From Thelonectria olida (Eukaryota; Ascomycota; Sordariomycetes; Hypocreales; Nectriaceae): a DNA stretch of 64,000 bases. Made by a program: the position numbers and the translations under genes. Under the pieces are notes generated by a model. It was not told the origin of the DNA. It ran no database searches and worked only from the letters and a program-made list of their open reading frames with translations. This document shows positions 46,473-57,582 of the stretch, one piece after another; positions within the stretch are counted from its first letter, which is position 1, and the number at the start of each line of letters is the position of its first letter. The stretch is taken from positions 1 to 64,000 of the forward strand of contig JAGPYM010000066.1 of NCBI GenBank assembly GCA_020736575.1, in the 5' to 3' direction.

Positions 46473-46481
46473 CGTCAGCGT
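46473..46481 (+). repeat. Target site duplication, left copy (CGTCAGCGT)
   Basis: The 9-bp word CGTCAGCGT directly precedes the left terminal inverted repeat and is repeated exactly at 49433-49441 after the right one. Nine bp is typical for Mutator-like elements. Confidence 0.93.
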
Positions 46482-46587
46482 GGGCGCCAATAGGTGCGCA
46501 CCCGGGTGCGCACGTAAGTGTCACGTGTTGCGCACCCGGTGCGTCTGTAAGGAAGTTATGTAAGCCCAACATCCTTGTATGCCAGCC
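46482..46587 (+). repeat. MULE terminal inverted repeat, left, 106 bp
   Basis: Starts GGGCGCCAATAGG and matches the reverse complement of 49327-49432 at every base I compared; identity breaks just inside (CCGGCC versus CCAGGC). It contains the perfect 20-bp palindrome GTGCGCACCCGGGTGCGCAC at 46494-46513. Confidence 0.95.
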
Positions 46588-46686
46588 GGCCGCAAGTTTT
46601 GCCCGAATTATTTCTAATCTCGAGATGACGAACTACTATGCAGATTCTTTAATTGGAATATAAGCAATGTGTACATCAACAATAAT

Positions 46687-49335
46687 CTAAGCAGTAACTA
46701 CGATGCAGTCTTCAGCCTGGTTATCGTTCGAGTATAGAGCTTGTTGGTCGATCATGTCCTGCTCAACGCTCTTCCAAATCTCCTTCATGCCTCTTCGCCT
46801 GTTCGCCAGAGGGTTGCCGCCCATCTCCTGGGCGACTTGCCTCTCCACACGTTCATCTTCTGCCTTGGTCCAGTCCAAGTACGCCATCATCTCCTCCTTA
46901 GTCCACTCCCGGCCAGGTCTCGTTGATGTGCATCGCTCACCCATCTGCTTATAATCCAAACACCAGCTGTAACTTGTCTTATTATAGCGTTGGGGGAGGC
47001 CCATTGCCTTTCGATATTGCTGGTTAGTCTTCAAGCTACCTCGAGGCAGCTTGTTATACCATGCCGTCCGTGCTGCAACATATCGATGATATATAGCACA
47101 AGGGTCATCATAGCGTATGTCTGGTTCAGGCGATGGCACCGATGGCGGCACATCTGATGATGGGGGTATATCTGCCGATGAGGATGGCAGTGTTATTACA
47201 TCTGGCGGAGACGGTATCATCTCTTGATCAGGTAGTGCCGCTAGCGGCGCTACCTCCTGCTGCGGCAAAATTGAGGATAAGGATGGATCGGGGACTGGCA
47301 GTGGAGCTGAAATTGGTGTAGTCGCTGACGGCAGCGTATTTGGAGGTGCTGTAGAGGTTGAGGAAGATATAAGATGCGCATATCGCAATGGGCATGCCTT
47401 TGAGCTCATCGTGTGGCCTTGTGTATGACATCTTGAGCATGTGGGGTTAGCTCTCGTCTGTATCTGTGATGCTTGCTCGACGATCTCAAATGCACATGGC
47501 TCGCGCTGAGTGCCAGTCTTCGGCAATGTTGACCTAGCTGCCACCTGATCGAATTGACGGCGGGGCTCTATGAGCAATTGAGGGTTTCCTTCTCGTTGAA
47601 GATGCCAATGCGTATGGAAGTGGTGTAGCTGAAGCGGCTGCTCTTGTCGTAGAAGAGGCTCGATTGTGTGAGCGCAAGGGAGCCCAAGCGTTGCTGAGAA
47701 GACTCCTGTGCAGGCAGGGAGCCTGTCCTGTTGGAGCCGCTTCCTCTGCGCCTCAACCTTCCGCAATGCCTCGTGAGATACCCAGCCTCGTACGATGCTG
47801 TATAGACTCCCTGAGAGTTCTATGGGCGTCCGGATTTGCTGCTTCGCTTGGTTTGCTCGGAGCTCAGCTACTTGGTTAAGTATCGCCAGCTTGATAGCCC
47901 TCCAGGCCTCAAAGAGATCCAGCTGGGAAGTATCAAGGTACATTTTGATGAGCTGATGAATACCCTCGCCTCGAGACGTCACCACATTCTCAAAGTGAAG
48001 ATACTGATCAACCCAAGCTTTGACGAGCTTCGTTTTGTAGAGGTCAAGCCATGTTTCGATGATGTAGGCGACCTCCCGGGCGTGGGCCGAAGCATAGCGC
48101 TCTTTGAGCTGTTGAATCCTGTCTTCAAATGTCTCCTCGTTTGCCGATGCCACGAGCTCATGCCATTTCCCGTAAAAGTCCTTCCACTCTTGGTGGCCTT
48201 GAGGCTCTTGAGCCGCATCGTTATGGCGCATAAAGCTTGGCTGGCAGTAACGCAGGACTGCCTTGTTGGCATGCCAAAGGCATAGAAGCGATACTGCAGT
48301 CGGGAAGCAATGAGATACCGCATTCATGCAGGCGAGACAGCGGTCTGTAAGGATCACAGATGGCAGCCTTGCGCTACAGGCTTCGTACATTGAACGTAGC
48401 CGATCTAACGCCCAGATGTAGTCCTTCTCCTCCTCGCCGCTGAGGAAGGCGAAGGCAATGCAGAATGAGCGTTGACAGGCGTCAACACCGACGATATCGA
48501 GAAGAGGCATCTTATACTTGTTTGTCTTGTATGTGCAGTCCAATATAAGTATATCCGGGTATGACTTGAGGTATGCTAGCGACTCTGGGTGGGCAAACAA
48601 CACAGCTGTAACCCGACCATCCTCATCAAAGCGTATTCGACTCCAGAAACCCTCTGCCTCAAGCTCATTAGCAAGAGCTTGTATTGTGCTTTGACCCTTT
48701 TGCTGGTCTCGTTTGCCTTGTGCAATGCAGTTGTAGATGTCTTGCTGCGTAGCAAGAGACTCTGTGTTCTGACGTAGGTAGGATCTAATCTCTTTCGGTG
48801 CTACTCCAGCGTTCGCAAGGTTGTTGATAGTTGACCTATCTGCATGGGATAGTTGACGATGGACTGGATGTGCAGACATGTTTGTGCTTGGCTCGTGGTT
48901 GTGATGGGCAAACTCGCTGCCAGGACGGTGCGTAAGGCGCCATGTTGCCTTATCCAAGGCCTCCTTTGCAAGGACTGAGAATTGACACCCTGTACGCCGT
49001 GTTGTAGTTGACCGTTGCCGTGCATCCGAGGATTTGGGAGGTGCTCCTCCACGGTCACAGCTGAAGAAAACAATTCGTCTGCCGCTCCGTGTTTTCTTCG
49101 ACTTCCCAGTGACAAACGCATAGCCCCTGGGAGCTGCCCATGCATTGATCGCAGCGTGTAGGGCTTCCCGAGAGCCATACTCGCGTTCGGGAGGCAGACA
49201 GTCGTCAGAAAATTGACGAGTAGCTGTAACTGGATTCATTCTGGGAGAGACAATTTGAGAAGATCGTTGCGCGGCGAAGTGAGGCTCTTCATCAACGGAA
49301 AAGGGGTAGCTACAAGCGATGCGCCTGGCTGGCAT
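46687..49335 (-). CDS. MULE transposase
   Basis: 882 residues, one exon. The N-terminus has a Cys/His cluster resembling FAR1/WRKY-GCM1-type DNA-binding fingers (FFSCDRGG, GCQFSV, HHNHEPS). The MULE catalytic core follows: ILILDCTYKTNKY (Asp266), VILTDRCLACMNAV (Asp331), the CxWH motif LCLWHANKAV, and SRGEGIHQLIK for the likely third acidic residue. Then come a SWIM-like zinc finger (CTGVFSATLGLPCAHTI) and a CCHC knuckle (CSRCHTQGHTMSSKACP), with a Pro/Ser-rich tail and a C-terminal helical region. The ATG at 49333-49335 lies inside the right terminal repeat; a later start at MNPVTATRQF (residue 33) is possible. No stop or frameshift seen, so likely active. Confidence 0.95.
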   Translation of the reverse strand: MPARRIACSYPFSVDEEPHFAAQRSSQIVSPRMNPVTATRQFSDDCLPPEREYGSREALHAAINAWAAPRGYAFVTGKSKKTRSGRRIVFFSCDRGGAPPKSSDARQRSTTTRRTGCQFSVLAKEALDKATWRLTHRPGSEFAHHNHEPSTNMSAHPVHRQLSHADRSTINNLANAGVAPKEIRSYLRQNTESLATQQDIYNCIAQGKRDQQKGQSTIQALANELEAEGFWSRIRFDEDGRVTAVLFAHPESLAYLKSYPDILILDCTYKTNKYKMPLLDIVGVDACQRSFCIAFAFLSGEEEKDYIWALDRLRSMYEACSARLPSVILTDRCLACMNAVSHCFPTAVSLLCLWHANKAVLRYCQPSFMRHNDAAQEPQGHQEWKDFYGKWHELVASANEETFEDRIQQLKERYASAHAREVAYIIETWLDLYKTKLVKAWVDQYLHFENVVTSRGEGIHQLIKMYLDTSQLDLFEAWRAIKLAILNQVAELRANQAKQQIRTPIELSGSLYSIVRGWVSHEALRKVEAQRKRLQQDRLPACTGVFSATLGLPCAHTIEPLLRQEQPLQLHHFHTHWHLQREGNPQLLIEPRRQFDQVAARSTLPKTGTQREPCAFEIVEQASQIQTRANPTCSRCHTQGHTMSSKACPLRYAHLISSSTSTAPPNTLPSATTPISAPLPVPDPSLSSILPQQEVAPLAALPDQEMIPSPPDVITLPSSSADIPPSSDVPPSVPSPEPDIRYDDPCAIYHRYVAARTAWYNKLPRGSLKTNQQYRKAMGLPQRYNKTSYSWCLDYKQMGERCTSTRPGREWTKEEMMAYLDWTKAEDERVERQVAQEMGGNPLANRRRGMKEIWKSVEQDMIDQQALYSNDNQAEDCIVVTA

Positions 49336-49432
49336 ACAAGGATGTTGGGCTTACATAACTTCCTTACAGACGCACCGGGTGCGCAACACGTGACACTTAC
49401 GTGCGCACCCGGGTGCGCACCTATTGGCGCCC
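49327..49432 (-). repeat. MULE terminal inverted repeat, right, 106 bp
   Basis: Exact inverted copy of 46482-46587 as far as I could compare. The transposase start codon and probably its promoter lie in this repeat. Confidence 0.95.
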
Positions 49433-49441
49433 CGTCAGCGT
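49433..49441 (+). repeat. Target site duplication, right copy (CGTCAGCGT)
   Basis: Identical to 46473-46481. Confidence 0.93.
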
Positions 49442-50137
49442 AGAATACATGTACCTGACTTCCGGAGCATCGGCGGTAATGGCCCCACCGGCCACGAGTG
49501 CTTGGGATGGTCGTACATCAGCAAGTAATTCGGTGCGCATTCTATGCTCGATAACAATCATTAGGTACGGATACGATACCATCATACTATAGACCGATTT
49601 GGATGCAATGGTCGCCTTCGGGGCAAGAGAAACAGTTCAAGCGACTTGGATTAGCTCCAGTCGAGATATTGATGCACCTAGATTTACTCGTATTATTCGT
49701 GTAAGGGCATGGTTGAATCATCCGAATTCAGATCATAGCCTTCTACCCTTCAACACGGTCAAGTTGCAATAAAGACAATTCAAAACATGTTTCATTCATC
49801 TCCAATAAAATGTTTTTATGCGGTCCCTCCATCATACATTATCACAGCCTCTATCCCTTGAACAATTGCCGCACGATCTCCTCCGTTGCCATTTGCGAGT
49901 GTCCGACCAAGCGGCGGAAGCCCGTCACAATCGGGACAAACTGAACAAGTCCCCTCCGTTAGCACCGACGTAAATTCCGCGTTCCATTCCCTTTCACTAC
50001 CTATAAATACTGGAGCATGAGCGCCTCTACTATTGCGTTGACTTTCTATCTGCAGCCGGACAATTCTTCAACCTTTTATCGCAAGTGTAGCAATATAGGA
50101 AACCACAAACCGACCATTCACCCCCAAGAACGGCAAG
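49442..50137. other. Intergenic; displaced regulator promoter and promoter of reductase gene
   Basis: Left part is the former upstream region of the Zn2Cys6 gene, now beyond the transposon. Right part holds the TATA box at 50002-50009 for the + strand gene. No gene seen. Confidence 0.5.
50002..50009 (+). promoter_or_regulatory. TATA box (TATAAATA)
   Basis: A canonical TATA element about 135 bp before the ATG at 50138, following a CT-rich stretch. Confidence 0.6.
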
Positions 50138-51428
50138 ATGGTCAAGATCGCGATCGCTGGCGGATCTGGACGTATGTCATCTCTAGAAAACTAGCAAATC
50201 TGCACATTCAACTTTATTTACTGACGCATTTAGATGTCGGCCGAGAGATCCTTGACGCCCTCGCCGCAGCCCAGAAGCACGACATCCGGGTCCTATCTCG
50301 AAAGGTTGTCCCTGCGTCTTTTCCCAATTCACTTCCACTCACTAATGCAATCAGGATGCCCCGGAAACGGAAATTGCACCTGGAGTTACATGGCTCAAGG
50401 TATCATACGAGGACACGGCACAGCTAGTGGCGGCTCTGGAGGGCGTAGAGACTGTGCTCTCATTCATCACCGAAATGGACAATGAAAAGTCCCCGATACA
50501 GAGAAATCTCATTGATGCCGCCATTCGGGCGAATGTACGGCGTTTTGCACCCAGCGAGTGGTCTACGTGAGTGACCAATTTCCCTGCCCTGGGTTTCTTG
50601 ACCTTATTCTGATGCAGTTCTCAGATCTCATCTTGAGCACTTGGGCTGGTACTCTTATAAAAACGATATCCGCAACTACCTTGCAGAATTGAACAAAGAG
50701 AAGAAGGTCGGCACTTAAAATACCCACCGGGCCAGAAACTCCCCCAATAACCCAAGACTGATTTTATTAGGTCCTCGAGTATTCGCTGTTCCATCCAGGA
50801 CTCTTCACAAACTACTTCACTTTCCCGTTCAACTCGTCGAAGCACTTTAGCCTCTTTGAGTTACCGATCAATTTTCATCAACGTCGAGCACTTGTCCGCG
50901 AAGGAGGGAAAGATGATGTCATTACCCTGACGACAGTGCAGGACCTTGCAAAAGTACTGGCTCATGCTGTTGAGTATGAGGGAGAATGGCCTGTATCTGG
51001 CGGGATGAAAGGCACTGAGATGACAATCGCCGAGCTGATCGCGCTTGGCGAGAAGATTCGTAAGTCGATCCCCCCCAGGTTTCCATATAGTATGCCGCTT
51101 CAAAAGAAATTTAGCTGATCTCTCCATCTTAGGCGGGCCATTTGAAGTGGAAGAGCTGAAGAACGAGGACCTCGAAGCCAGAGCCGTGAAACCGTCGTGG
51201 ATCCCCAAGTTCTCTCATCCGAATGTCCCACTGGAAGAACAGGATACTTTCGCAGTGCCATTGTTGAGTGGCTTTTTGTTGAGCATCTCAGCCGGTGCCT
51301 GGAAGGTGACCGATGACGCATGGAATGAGCGCCTCCCAGACTACAAGTTTACTCAGGCCGAGGAGTTTTTAACTGGTGCTTGGGCTGAGATTGACGCCGG
51401 TGCGAAGAGTCTCCAGACTAAGGGTTAA
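50138..51428 (+). CDS. NmrA-like/isoflavone reductase-family NAD(P)-binding protein
   Basis: Model: join(50138..50171, 50234..50304, 50355..50566, 50625..50706, 50771..51059, 51133..51428), 327 residues in phase. The start reads MVKIAIAGGSGHVGREILDAL, the glycine-rich nucleotide loop of the PCBER/NmrA group, split by intron 1. RRFAPSEWS is the family's conserved segment after strand 5, and FHPGLFTNYF and GGMKGTEMTIAELIALG are typical of the C-terminal half. Members reduce aromatic or phenylpropanoid-type substrates or act as redox sensors that bind NADP without catalysis. The donor at 50707 (GTCGGC) is weak, but the join gives KKVLEYSLFHPG in frame. Convergent with the heme peroxidase. Confidence 0.88.
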
Positions 51429-51690
51429 GAGGACATTGCAAGGGGCCTTTGATCACAGTGTTGGATAGTATGGTGGTGTTGGAATGGGGATAAAAAGCTC
51501 AAGTCTCTAAGCAACTCTGAAATTACTTTGATCGAGCGAGAATTTTAGTTCTATATGGACAATTGAAGCTAAGAGATATGACAACTTCGGACTATTACAA
51601 CTGGATATAGTTATGCTGACTTCCAGCCCAGTGATGGTTCGCCGCCGCCTTCGCTGCCGGACCTAAGACCACTCACTCGTTGTGCCCTTT

Positions 51691-53113
51691 TTAGAGAACA
51701 GATCCTGACAGCTTTGCTCCAGGGAACTTTTCTTTCATGCCATCCTCAAAAGTATTTCCGCCAACAGTAAGGTCAGAGAAAGCAGGGCAGGCAAGGTTCA
51801 ATATGGCCGCCCCAAGAGTGTTTGTTATCAGACTCAGAGGTTTCTCAATGGAGGCAAAGAGGGTAGACAGAGAATTCGGCGTGACAGTCTTGACGACCTC
51901 AAAGACAAAGCAAAGCAAGTTGTTGCCCTCCAGAAGCTTCTCAAGGTTCAATACGCCGCCTGTCACATCGCTGAGATCGACACCAGCATAGCTGTTGACT
52001 TTTCCCATGTTGCCCCCAATACTAGAAAATGTTAGTGTTCTAGTTTCAGCACGGGAGGATCTTGGGTCCAAAGAACAAACCTTCCAAGCTCAGGATACTT
52101 TGCAACCAATGCGATCACGTCCAAGTTGAGCTGCACCAAGCCATAATCAACTGGTGTGCGGTACCAATTCGCTGGGATTCTCTCCCAGCCTCGGTTGTAT
52201 GTCAAATTGCCTTCCTCGCCCTGGACGGCAAAGAAGCTTTTCAGAGTGTTCTTGTCTATGATACGTTAGAGTCTCAATGCTACTCCCATCATCAAGTTCA
52301 CTCACCTAGGGTTCCAGTAGGGTTATCGAGAGAATAGTTCGCAAACATGCGGCAAGCAAAGAGGTAACCTGCGTTCCGAGCGATCAGACCGGTAAACGGT
52401 CCGTAGTAAAAGTTCGGGTTGCTTGCCACAGTCTCATGAAAGCGAATCGCAGCTCGGTCGGCGAAAAGATCAAAGTTGTAATCTCCCTCGCCAGTCGACA
52501 TGTCGTAGAAAGATTGGAACTGTTCCATTACCATGGTAGACGCATCTCCCGTGACATAGAGATCACTACGAGTGTTGGAAGAGTCGCCTTCGATGATGTT
52601 GTGTGAGCCGTTTAGTCCTCTGGGCGTGCCTAGGAGTCCAAATAGATTTCCTAGAATGTTCTGAGCACCACTAGCAGTATCTCCAATGGAGAATCCCGGG
52701 TTGAGGGATAGAGGGTTCCCAACGAAGACGGTCCCCATCACCGACAGGATGGTAGCGAGCTCTAAGCCCATCCCGAAGACGTGGTTGATAGCCCCAGTAA
52801 CCTCCGCCAGACTTGTCACACCCTTTCGACTGATATAGCCATGGTTTGCCAAGGCATTCAGACCGGGGCAAGGTCCGCGTTGAGCGCCATTCTTAAAGTC
52901 TGGCGGGATAAACTTGTGGTCCCCAGTCACCTCAATGGGAGTCGTGGTCGGTTCAAAGAGCCTCTTGCCATGCGCGCTCTGAAAAACACTGCTTAGTTCT
53001 TCAGAGAGTCGCGAGGAGCTAATGTCAGGAATGGGATGACTTGCATAACCGGGAAAGCCATGGGCGCCACCACTAAAGTAGGCCAAACAAAAAGAGAAAC
53101 AAAGCCACTTCAT
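51691..53113 (-). CDS. Secreted heme-thiolate peroxidase (chloroperoxidase-like, Peroxidase_2)
   Basis: Model: complement(join(51691..52021, 52081..52255, 52306..53113)), 437 residues. A signal peptide (LCFSFCLAYFSGGAHG) is followed by RGPCPGLNALANHGYI, where Cys82 of the PCP motif is the heme thiolate ligand. Further on, an acid near the distal side is expected (candidate in SDLY...EQFQSFYD). Fungal members are unspecific peroxygenases or chloroperoxidases that use H2O2 to oxygenate or halogenate small organic compounds outside the cell. Several NxS/T sequons (NGSHN, NYSLD, NLTYN) suit a secreted glycoprotein. It sits next to an NmrA-like reductase, but no shared pathway is proven. Confidence 0.92.
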
Positions 53114-54594
53114 AGCGCCTTAGAGAGCAGAATGATTACAAGGGACCAATTTGAAAAGTTTGAAACAGCGACAGAAGAAACCGCACGACCGAGAATCATT
53201 CAAGAGCAGAGCATTAGAAATAGGAGTAATCTTCTTGGTCATCCCGTTTACCACTTCAATCTGGACGATCGAGTCTCTGAGCGCCAATATTGGGATCAGC
53301 TTGACATGAATCTACATAGCTACCTAGTTGCATGGAGAAGACAGACTTGTTTCATTTCTAAATGACCCTTCGGCCAGGCTCACACATACCCGCCGCTAAC
53401 ACAGACTCTCTCGACCCCTGAATCTCATCACCCAAAGCGTCATTCACACTCCAATATCCTTCATTGGCTACTATCCACAGACACCCTGAATTACCTGCGC
53501 TAAATGGCACGAGAACAATGAAGCACAGCCTAAGCCTAGTATGTCTTATCCCAGACCCTTCGAGGTCCACCAAGCAAGGCGAGTTCCCCGTAAGGCATGT
53601 CCGTGCCAAACAAACGTTTTCCCCATGGAGCGCGTTCAAGCATCTGGACCATCTCAGAATGGCATTGATCTGCATTCAACTTACCCGATGGTCCTAGCTT
53701 TCAACGTTGTAACCTTCAAGGTTGGCCGGAGGCATTGGGAAAGTCCTGGTCAGCCCTAGAGCGTCGCTTAGTCGAGCCGGGAATTGGATTACGCATTTCT
53801 CCGCCTGTACTCTGTAGACAATAGGCAAGACAATTGTCTGAGATTCTGGTTCATGAAAGTCGAAAATCCATCCACTAGTTTTAGCCGAATGATACTTTGT
53901 AGAGGGTGACAGGTACGTCAACGGGTTCTGGAATCATGAACCTCTTCAATGTTGGGCACAATCGATTGTAACCATAACTACCAGCTGCCGATCTCAGATG
54001 AATGAATCATGCACACATAGAAGCTGTCGTAGGAGAGAAAATGTAACTGTACTATCTCCGCAATCCGCACTACCCAGCATTCGTAAGACGAAGGCTAGTC
54101 CACGGAGCCCAAACCGGCCGAGTCGGCGAGTAATTCTTTCCCGATGAAACAGCTAGCATGGTTTCCCCTGAATGTCCAAAGGGCTTTTATCGACTTGCCA
54201 GATTTTTTAATGACGTCTAAAGGGCAGAGAGGCATGCAATGCGGACACTCGATGTGACCTTACGGCAGATTTGATAGAGAGCTTTGTCGGCTGTCGTCCA
54301 TGAATCTACAAGAGACTAAGAAGCCCCATCAGCGCCGTCCAACGGAAGGGCAGCAAGCGCGCTGTCACGTAATGCATAAGACCAGCTTGAAGCTTATCTT
54401 TGATGAAATAGGAAAGTGTAGGAACCCTACGAAGTAGCAAATGCTAGGTACTTCGGCATTTGAACGAGCCGGGTTCCCACGTTCCCTCGACAAACTTGAA
54501 CAATCGCCTACCTTTAGATAACCGACATTGTTGGTTCTTGAATGTTCTTCAGACTCTTCCTCCTGGCTGTCGGAGATTCAGCAGCCGGGGAAAA
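53114..54594. other. Intergenic, no supported gene
   Basis: 1.48 kb between divergent genes. Frames of up to 109 codons have no motif. Nothing beyond presumed promoters seen. Confidence 0.45.
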
Positions 54595-56308
54595 ATGAAG
54601 TTTCCCATCTCCGCTGCCTTCGCTCTGGTAGCAATCCAGGCCGGTGTGCGGGCTGCTACCACGGATACTCTCCCTTCGTGCGGCGTAAGTTCCATCTGTC
54701 CTGGATGACCGCTGGCTATTGACTCACATGACCTAGCTGCAATGTATTCAAGAGGAGGCATTGAAGTCGACTTGCTCACCTACCAACGTTACCTGTATCT
54801 GCACCAATGTGGACTTGAACGAAAAGATTTCTTTGTGCGTGCACACCAACTGCACTGTCCGACAATCTCTTGGTGCGTTTATTTCTTGAGCCTTCCTTCG
54901 ATCTCCATGCTGACTTTGCTTCCAAGCTGTGCAGAGGTATTCAAAACATACGTGCCAGGCACCATCCAGAGATCGGACCGCATTGGTATGGATTGTAGGC
55001 GTTGTCTTTCTTGTCCTTGGGCTTCTGGGCTTCGGCCTTCGGGTAATGGCCAGATTATGTCTGGGCGCCCAGTCCTGGGGGATTGAAGACTGGGTGATGC
55101 TCGCTGCCGTGGTGCGTCAACTCCTCGAGAAGCAGGTGAAACATTACTGACTGTTCTTAGGGCATGATGGTTGCACTAAATGCGCTCTCTATTCCTAGTA
55201 AGTGATTGCATCGTATTCACTCGTCTGCACACATTGACTGTTTTACTCCAGTATCTCGAGTCGCCTTGGGCAAGGATATTTGGAATGTCCATCCCGACGA
55301 TATCACCCAGTTTCTATACGTGAGTTTACCGTTTCGTCTTATAATGTCTTGCGGCTAATCTAAGCTGGCAGATATTTTTCTGGGACGAGCTTCTGTACCT
55401 AGGGGCTCTTCCGTTGACCAAGATTTCCATATTGCTTTTTTATCTCAAGATCTTCCCCGGTCGAGAGATTCGAACAATTTGTTGGGTCTTTATTGCGCTT
55501 AATGCAGCCTACTTTATCGTTTTCGAGCTCGTATCCATCTTTCAATGCAGTCCGATCGAAGGCGCCTGGAAGGCATGGGATAAGGAATTTCCAGCGAAAT
55601 GCAACAACATCAACATGCAAGGGTGGATGGCAGCCGCTCTAAACATCGTGTTGGACCTAGGCACACTCATTATTCCGCTTCCAGAGATCTACAAGCTTTC
55701 CCTGTCTCTGAGGAAGAAGATTCAGATCATGTTGATGTTCAGCATCGGATTTTTGTATGTTTGCCATCTGGCGTCTCCTCATTTCAGGCTGTGCTTGCTA
55801 ATACATTCCTAGTGTCACCATCGTCAGTGTTGTCCGGTTGCAGTCGTTAGCGAGCTACGCCACGACGAGCAATGTGACCCGTGAGTAATGATTTCGGTGT
55901 TTTTCGCACCAGACGGCCAGAAGTTTATTGGCTAACATTGATCCAGAGGACTACGTTGAAGTCGGATACTGGAGCACGATTGAAGTTCCAGTGGGAATCA
56001 TCTGCGCCTGCATGCCTTCTATCAGGTCCCTATTCAGCAAGATCTTCCCGAAGGTGTTTGGTACAACGAATAAGGGCCAATCCAGCTACGCCAACATTTC
56101 GAACCAGTCAAAGCAAGGGGTGAACCCGCAGAAGAATTCATCACGGGTATCCTCTAAACCGGCTGTTCGAGTGGAGACGGACTTCAGCGTCATGTCAAGA
56201 CACAGGGACGACTCGTCTTGTGTCGAGTTGACGGACATGGCCTACGATGATCACGAAGGACGACCTTCGTTAGAGAAGAAACCAGCAACTCCGCGCGAGC
56301 CAGTGTAG
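54595..56308 (+). CDS. CFEM-domain seven-helix receptor (PTH11-type GPCR)
   Basis: Model: join(54595..54684, 54737..54872, 54927..55111, 55161..55197, 55252..55319, 55372..55754, 55813..55880, 55947..56308), 442 residues, eight exons. A signal peptide ([16 protein letters not shown]) leads into a CFEM domain with eight cysteines (PSCG, LQCI, STCS, VTCIC, SLCV, TNCT, HTCQ). Seven hydrophobic helices follow, with the rhodopsin-like motifs [47 protein letters not shown] and [14 protein letters not shown], then a 90-residue cytoplasmic tail. PTH11-type receptors sense host or surface cues in pathogenic ascomycetes and can feed cAMP signalling. The AAG acceptor at 54924-54926 is unusual but required for frame. 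Confidence 0.92.
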
Positions 56309-57582
56309 GTGGTGCAATAGAATAACCATCCAGCTTGGTGGCCAGCCATTGTTTCAAAACTTGTTTAGACTCGCTCTTGAGGTGGAATTGACGGTGACAA
56401 TCCCACTCTCATAAAATTACCTCATCGTCTTAATTTTCACCACACTACTTAGTATACCTAGAAATAGATCCGAGCCGTCGCTACCAATTCCAGTTCCCCT
56501 TCTCTCGTATGTTTCCCAATGCTTGCCGCGAAAACTACGGAGTGCAACGTCCAGAGTTTTAATCCCTGCTTGCCATTCTGGACTTGCTCAAATAAAGTCA
56601 AGATCGCCCGGGGTTGAGGCCCGGCCATTGAGTTTGAAACAATCCCCTCGTTCTTCCCCGCCCTGTCATGAAGCTTCGGCCCTGTGATATTAACTTATGC
56701 GAAATATGGAACAGGGTCACAGTGGAGGGGACCGTTGGGACGAGGCTAGTATGGTGCAAGGATTCTCCCTAGCATGACACGTAAGGTGTGGCAATCTTCT
56801 ACAATTCTGGGGTTCTGAGCCTTCCGGTTCCTCTCACGCCAATCACTACCATTTGCATACTGGTCATAGGGGGCCCTGATCGACAGAATGAAAGTCAAAG
56901 TCGCTTCTGTTCTCTCACTTGGGACTTCTGCTGTCACACAATGTCATTTCAGAGAGTGACAGTGCGTGGAAGCTCACCGACAGGTCATGACCCAAACTTC
57001 CTAGGAGGGAGCCGTGTCTTATCCGAGGCTATCCTGACAGCCATGAGCTGTCAGTACTGCATATCCGTCGTCGCTTACGCCGCGGCCGGGCTTGGTGCAG
57101 GGGAAATTTCAGCCCTTAGCCCCCGGCTTACATGGGAGCAACTACCGGGTGCCCTAAGGGCCGCTAGGATGTGGCTTCTCCGACGCGTACGGCTCTATTT
57201 TCCTAAATGGCCATCGTCTCATTTATCCAGTCCGTTTGCAGTTGTCATGGCAGGGCTGTGGGGAACTGAACGAATGCAACACTCCTGCGCTGATCCAATT
57301 TATTCAAGTGATTCCTTGGTATCGAGACTCTGTTTAGGGAAGCAACTCATGTCCCTTGGCATATATGATATTCTCAACGATCTCCTTCGAATAGGTGGTC
57401 GGAACTGGCGTATCCCCATTGCACTCATTTCGCACTGTCGTGACTTTGGCCAAGAGCCTCTGCTGTCGTTCTCTCTCATTTCTCACGGATCCGGGCCGAT
57501 GTTCCAGCTGCTTTGATACGCCTAGCCACCAGCCACTCCTTGGCCGCATCCGAGGTACACTTTGTTCTGTTTCTCGTCCAAG
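56309..57582. other. Intergenic, no supported gene
   Basis: 1.27 kb upstream of the GMC oxidoreductase. A 242-codon frame at 56788-57516 starts at a non-ATG codon and has no domain-like features. Nothing else seen. Confidence 0.45.

Larger units (their letters stand above)
46482..49432 (-). mobile_element. Mutator-like (MULE) DNA transposon, complete, 2951 bp
   Basis: Bounded by identical 106-bp terminal inverted repeats and a perfect 9-bp target duplication, with one long intact transposase gene on the minus strand. Identity of the repeats, the perfect duplication and the open reading frame suggest a recent insertion and an autonomous element. It sits upstream of the Zn2Cys6 regulator and may change its expression. 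The fungal elements I know of this group (Hop-like) have similar MULE transposases. Confidence 0.95.

Noticed and set aside
56788..57516. 242-codon frame before the GMC gene
   Set aside because: Starts at a non-ATG codon and shows no recognisable features.
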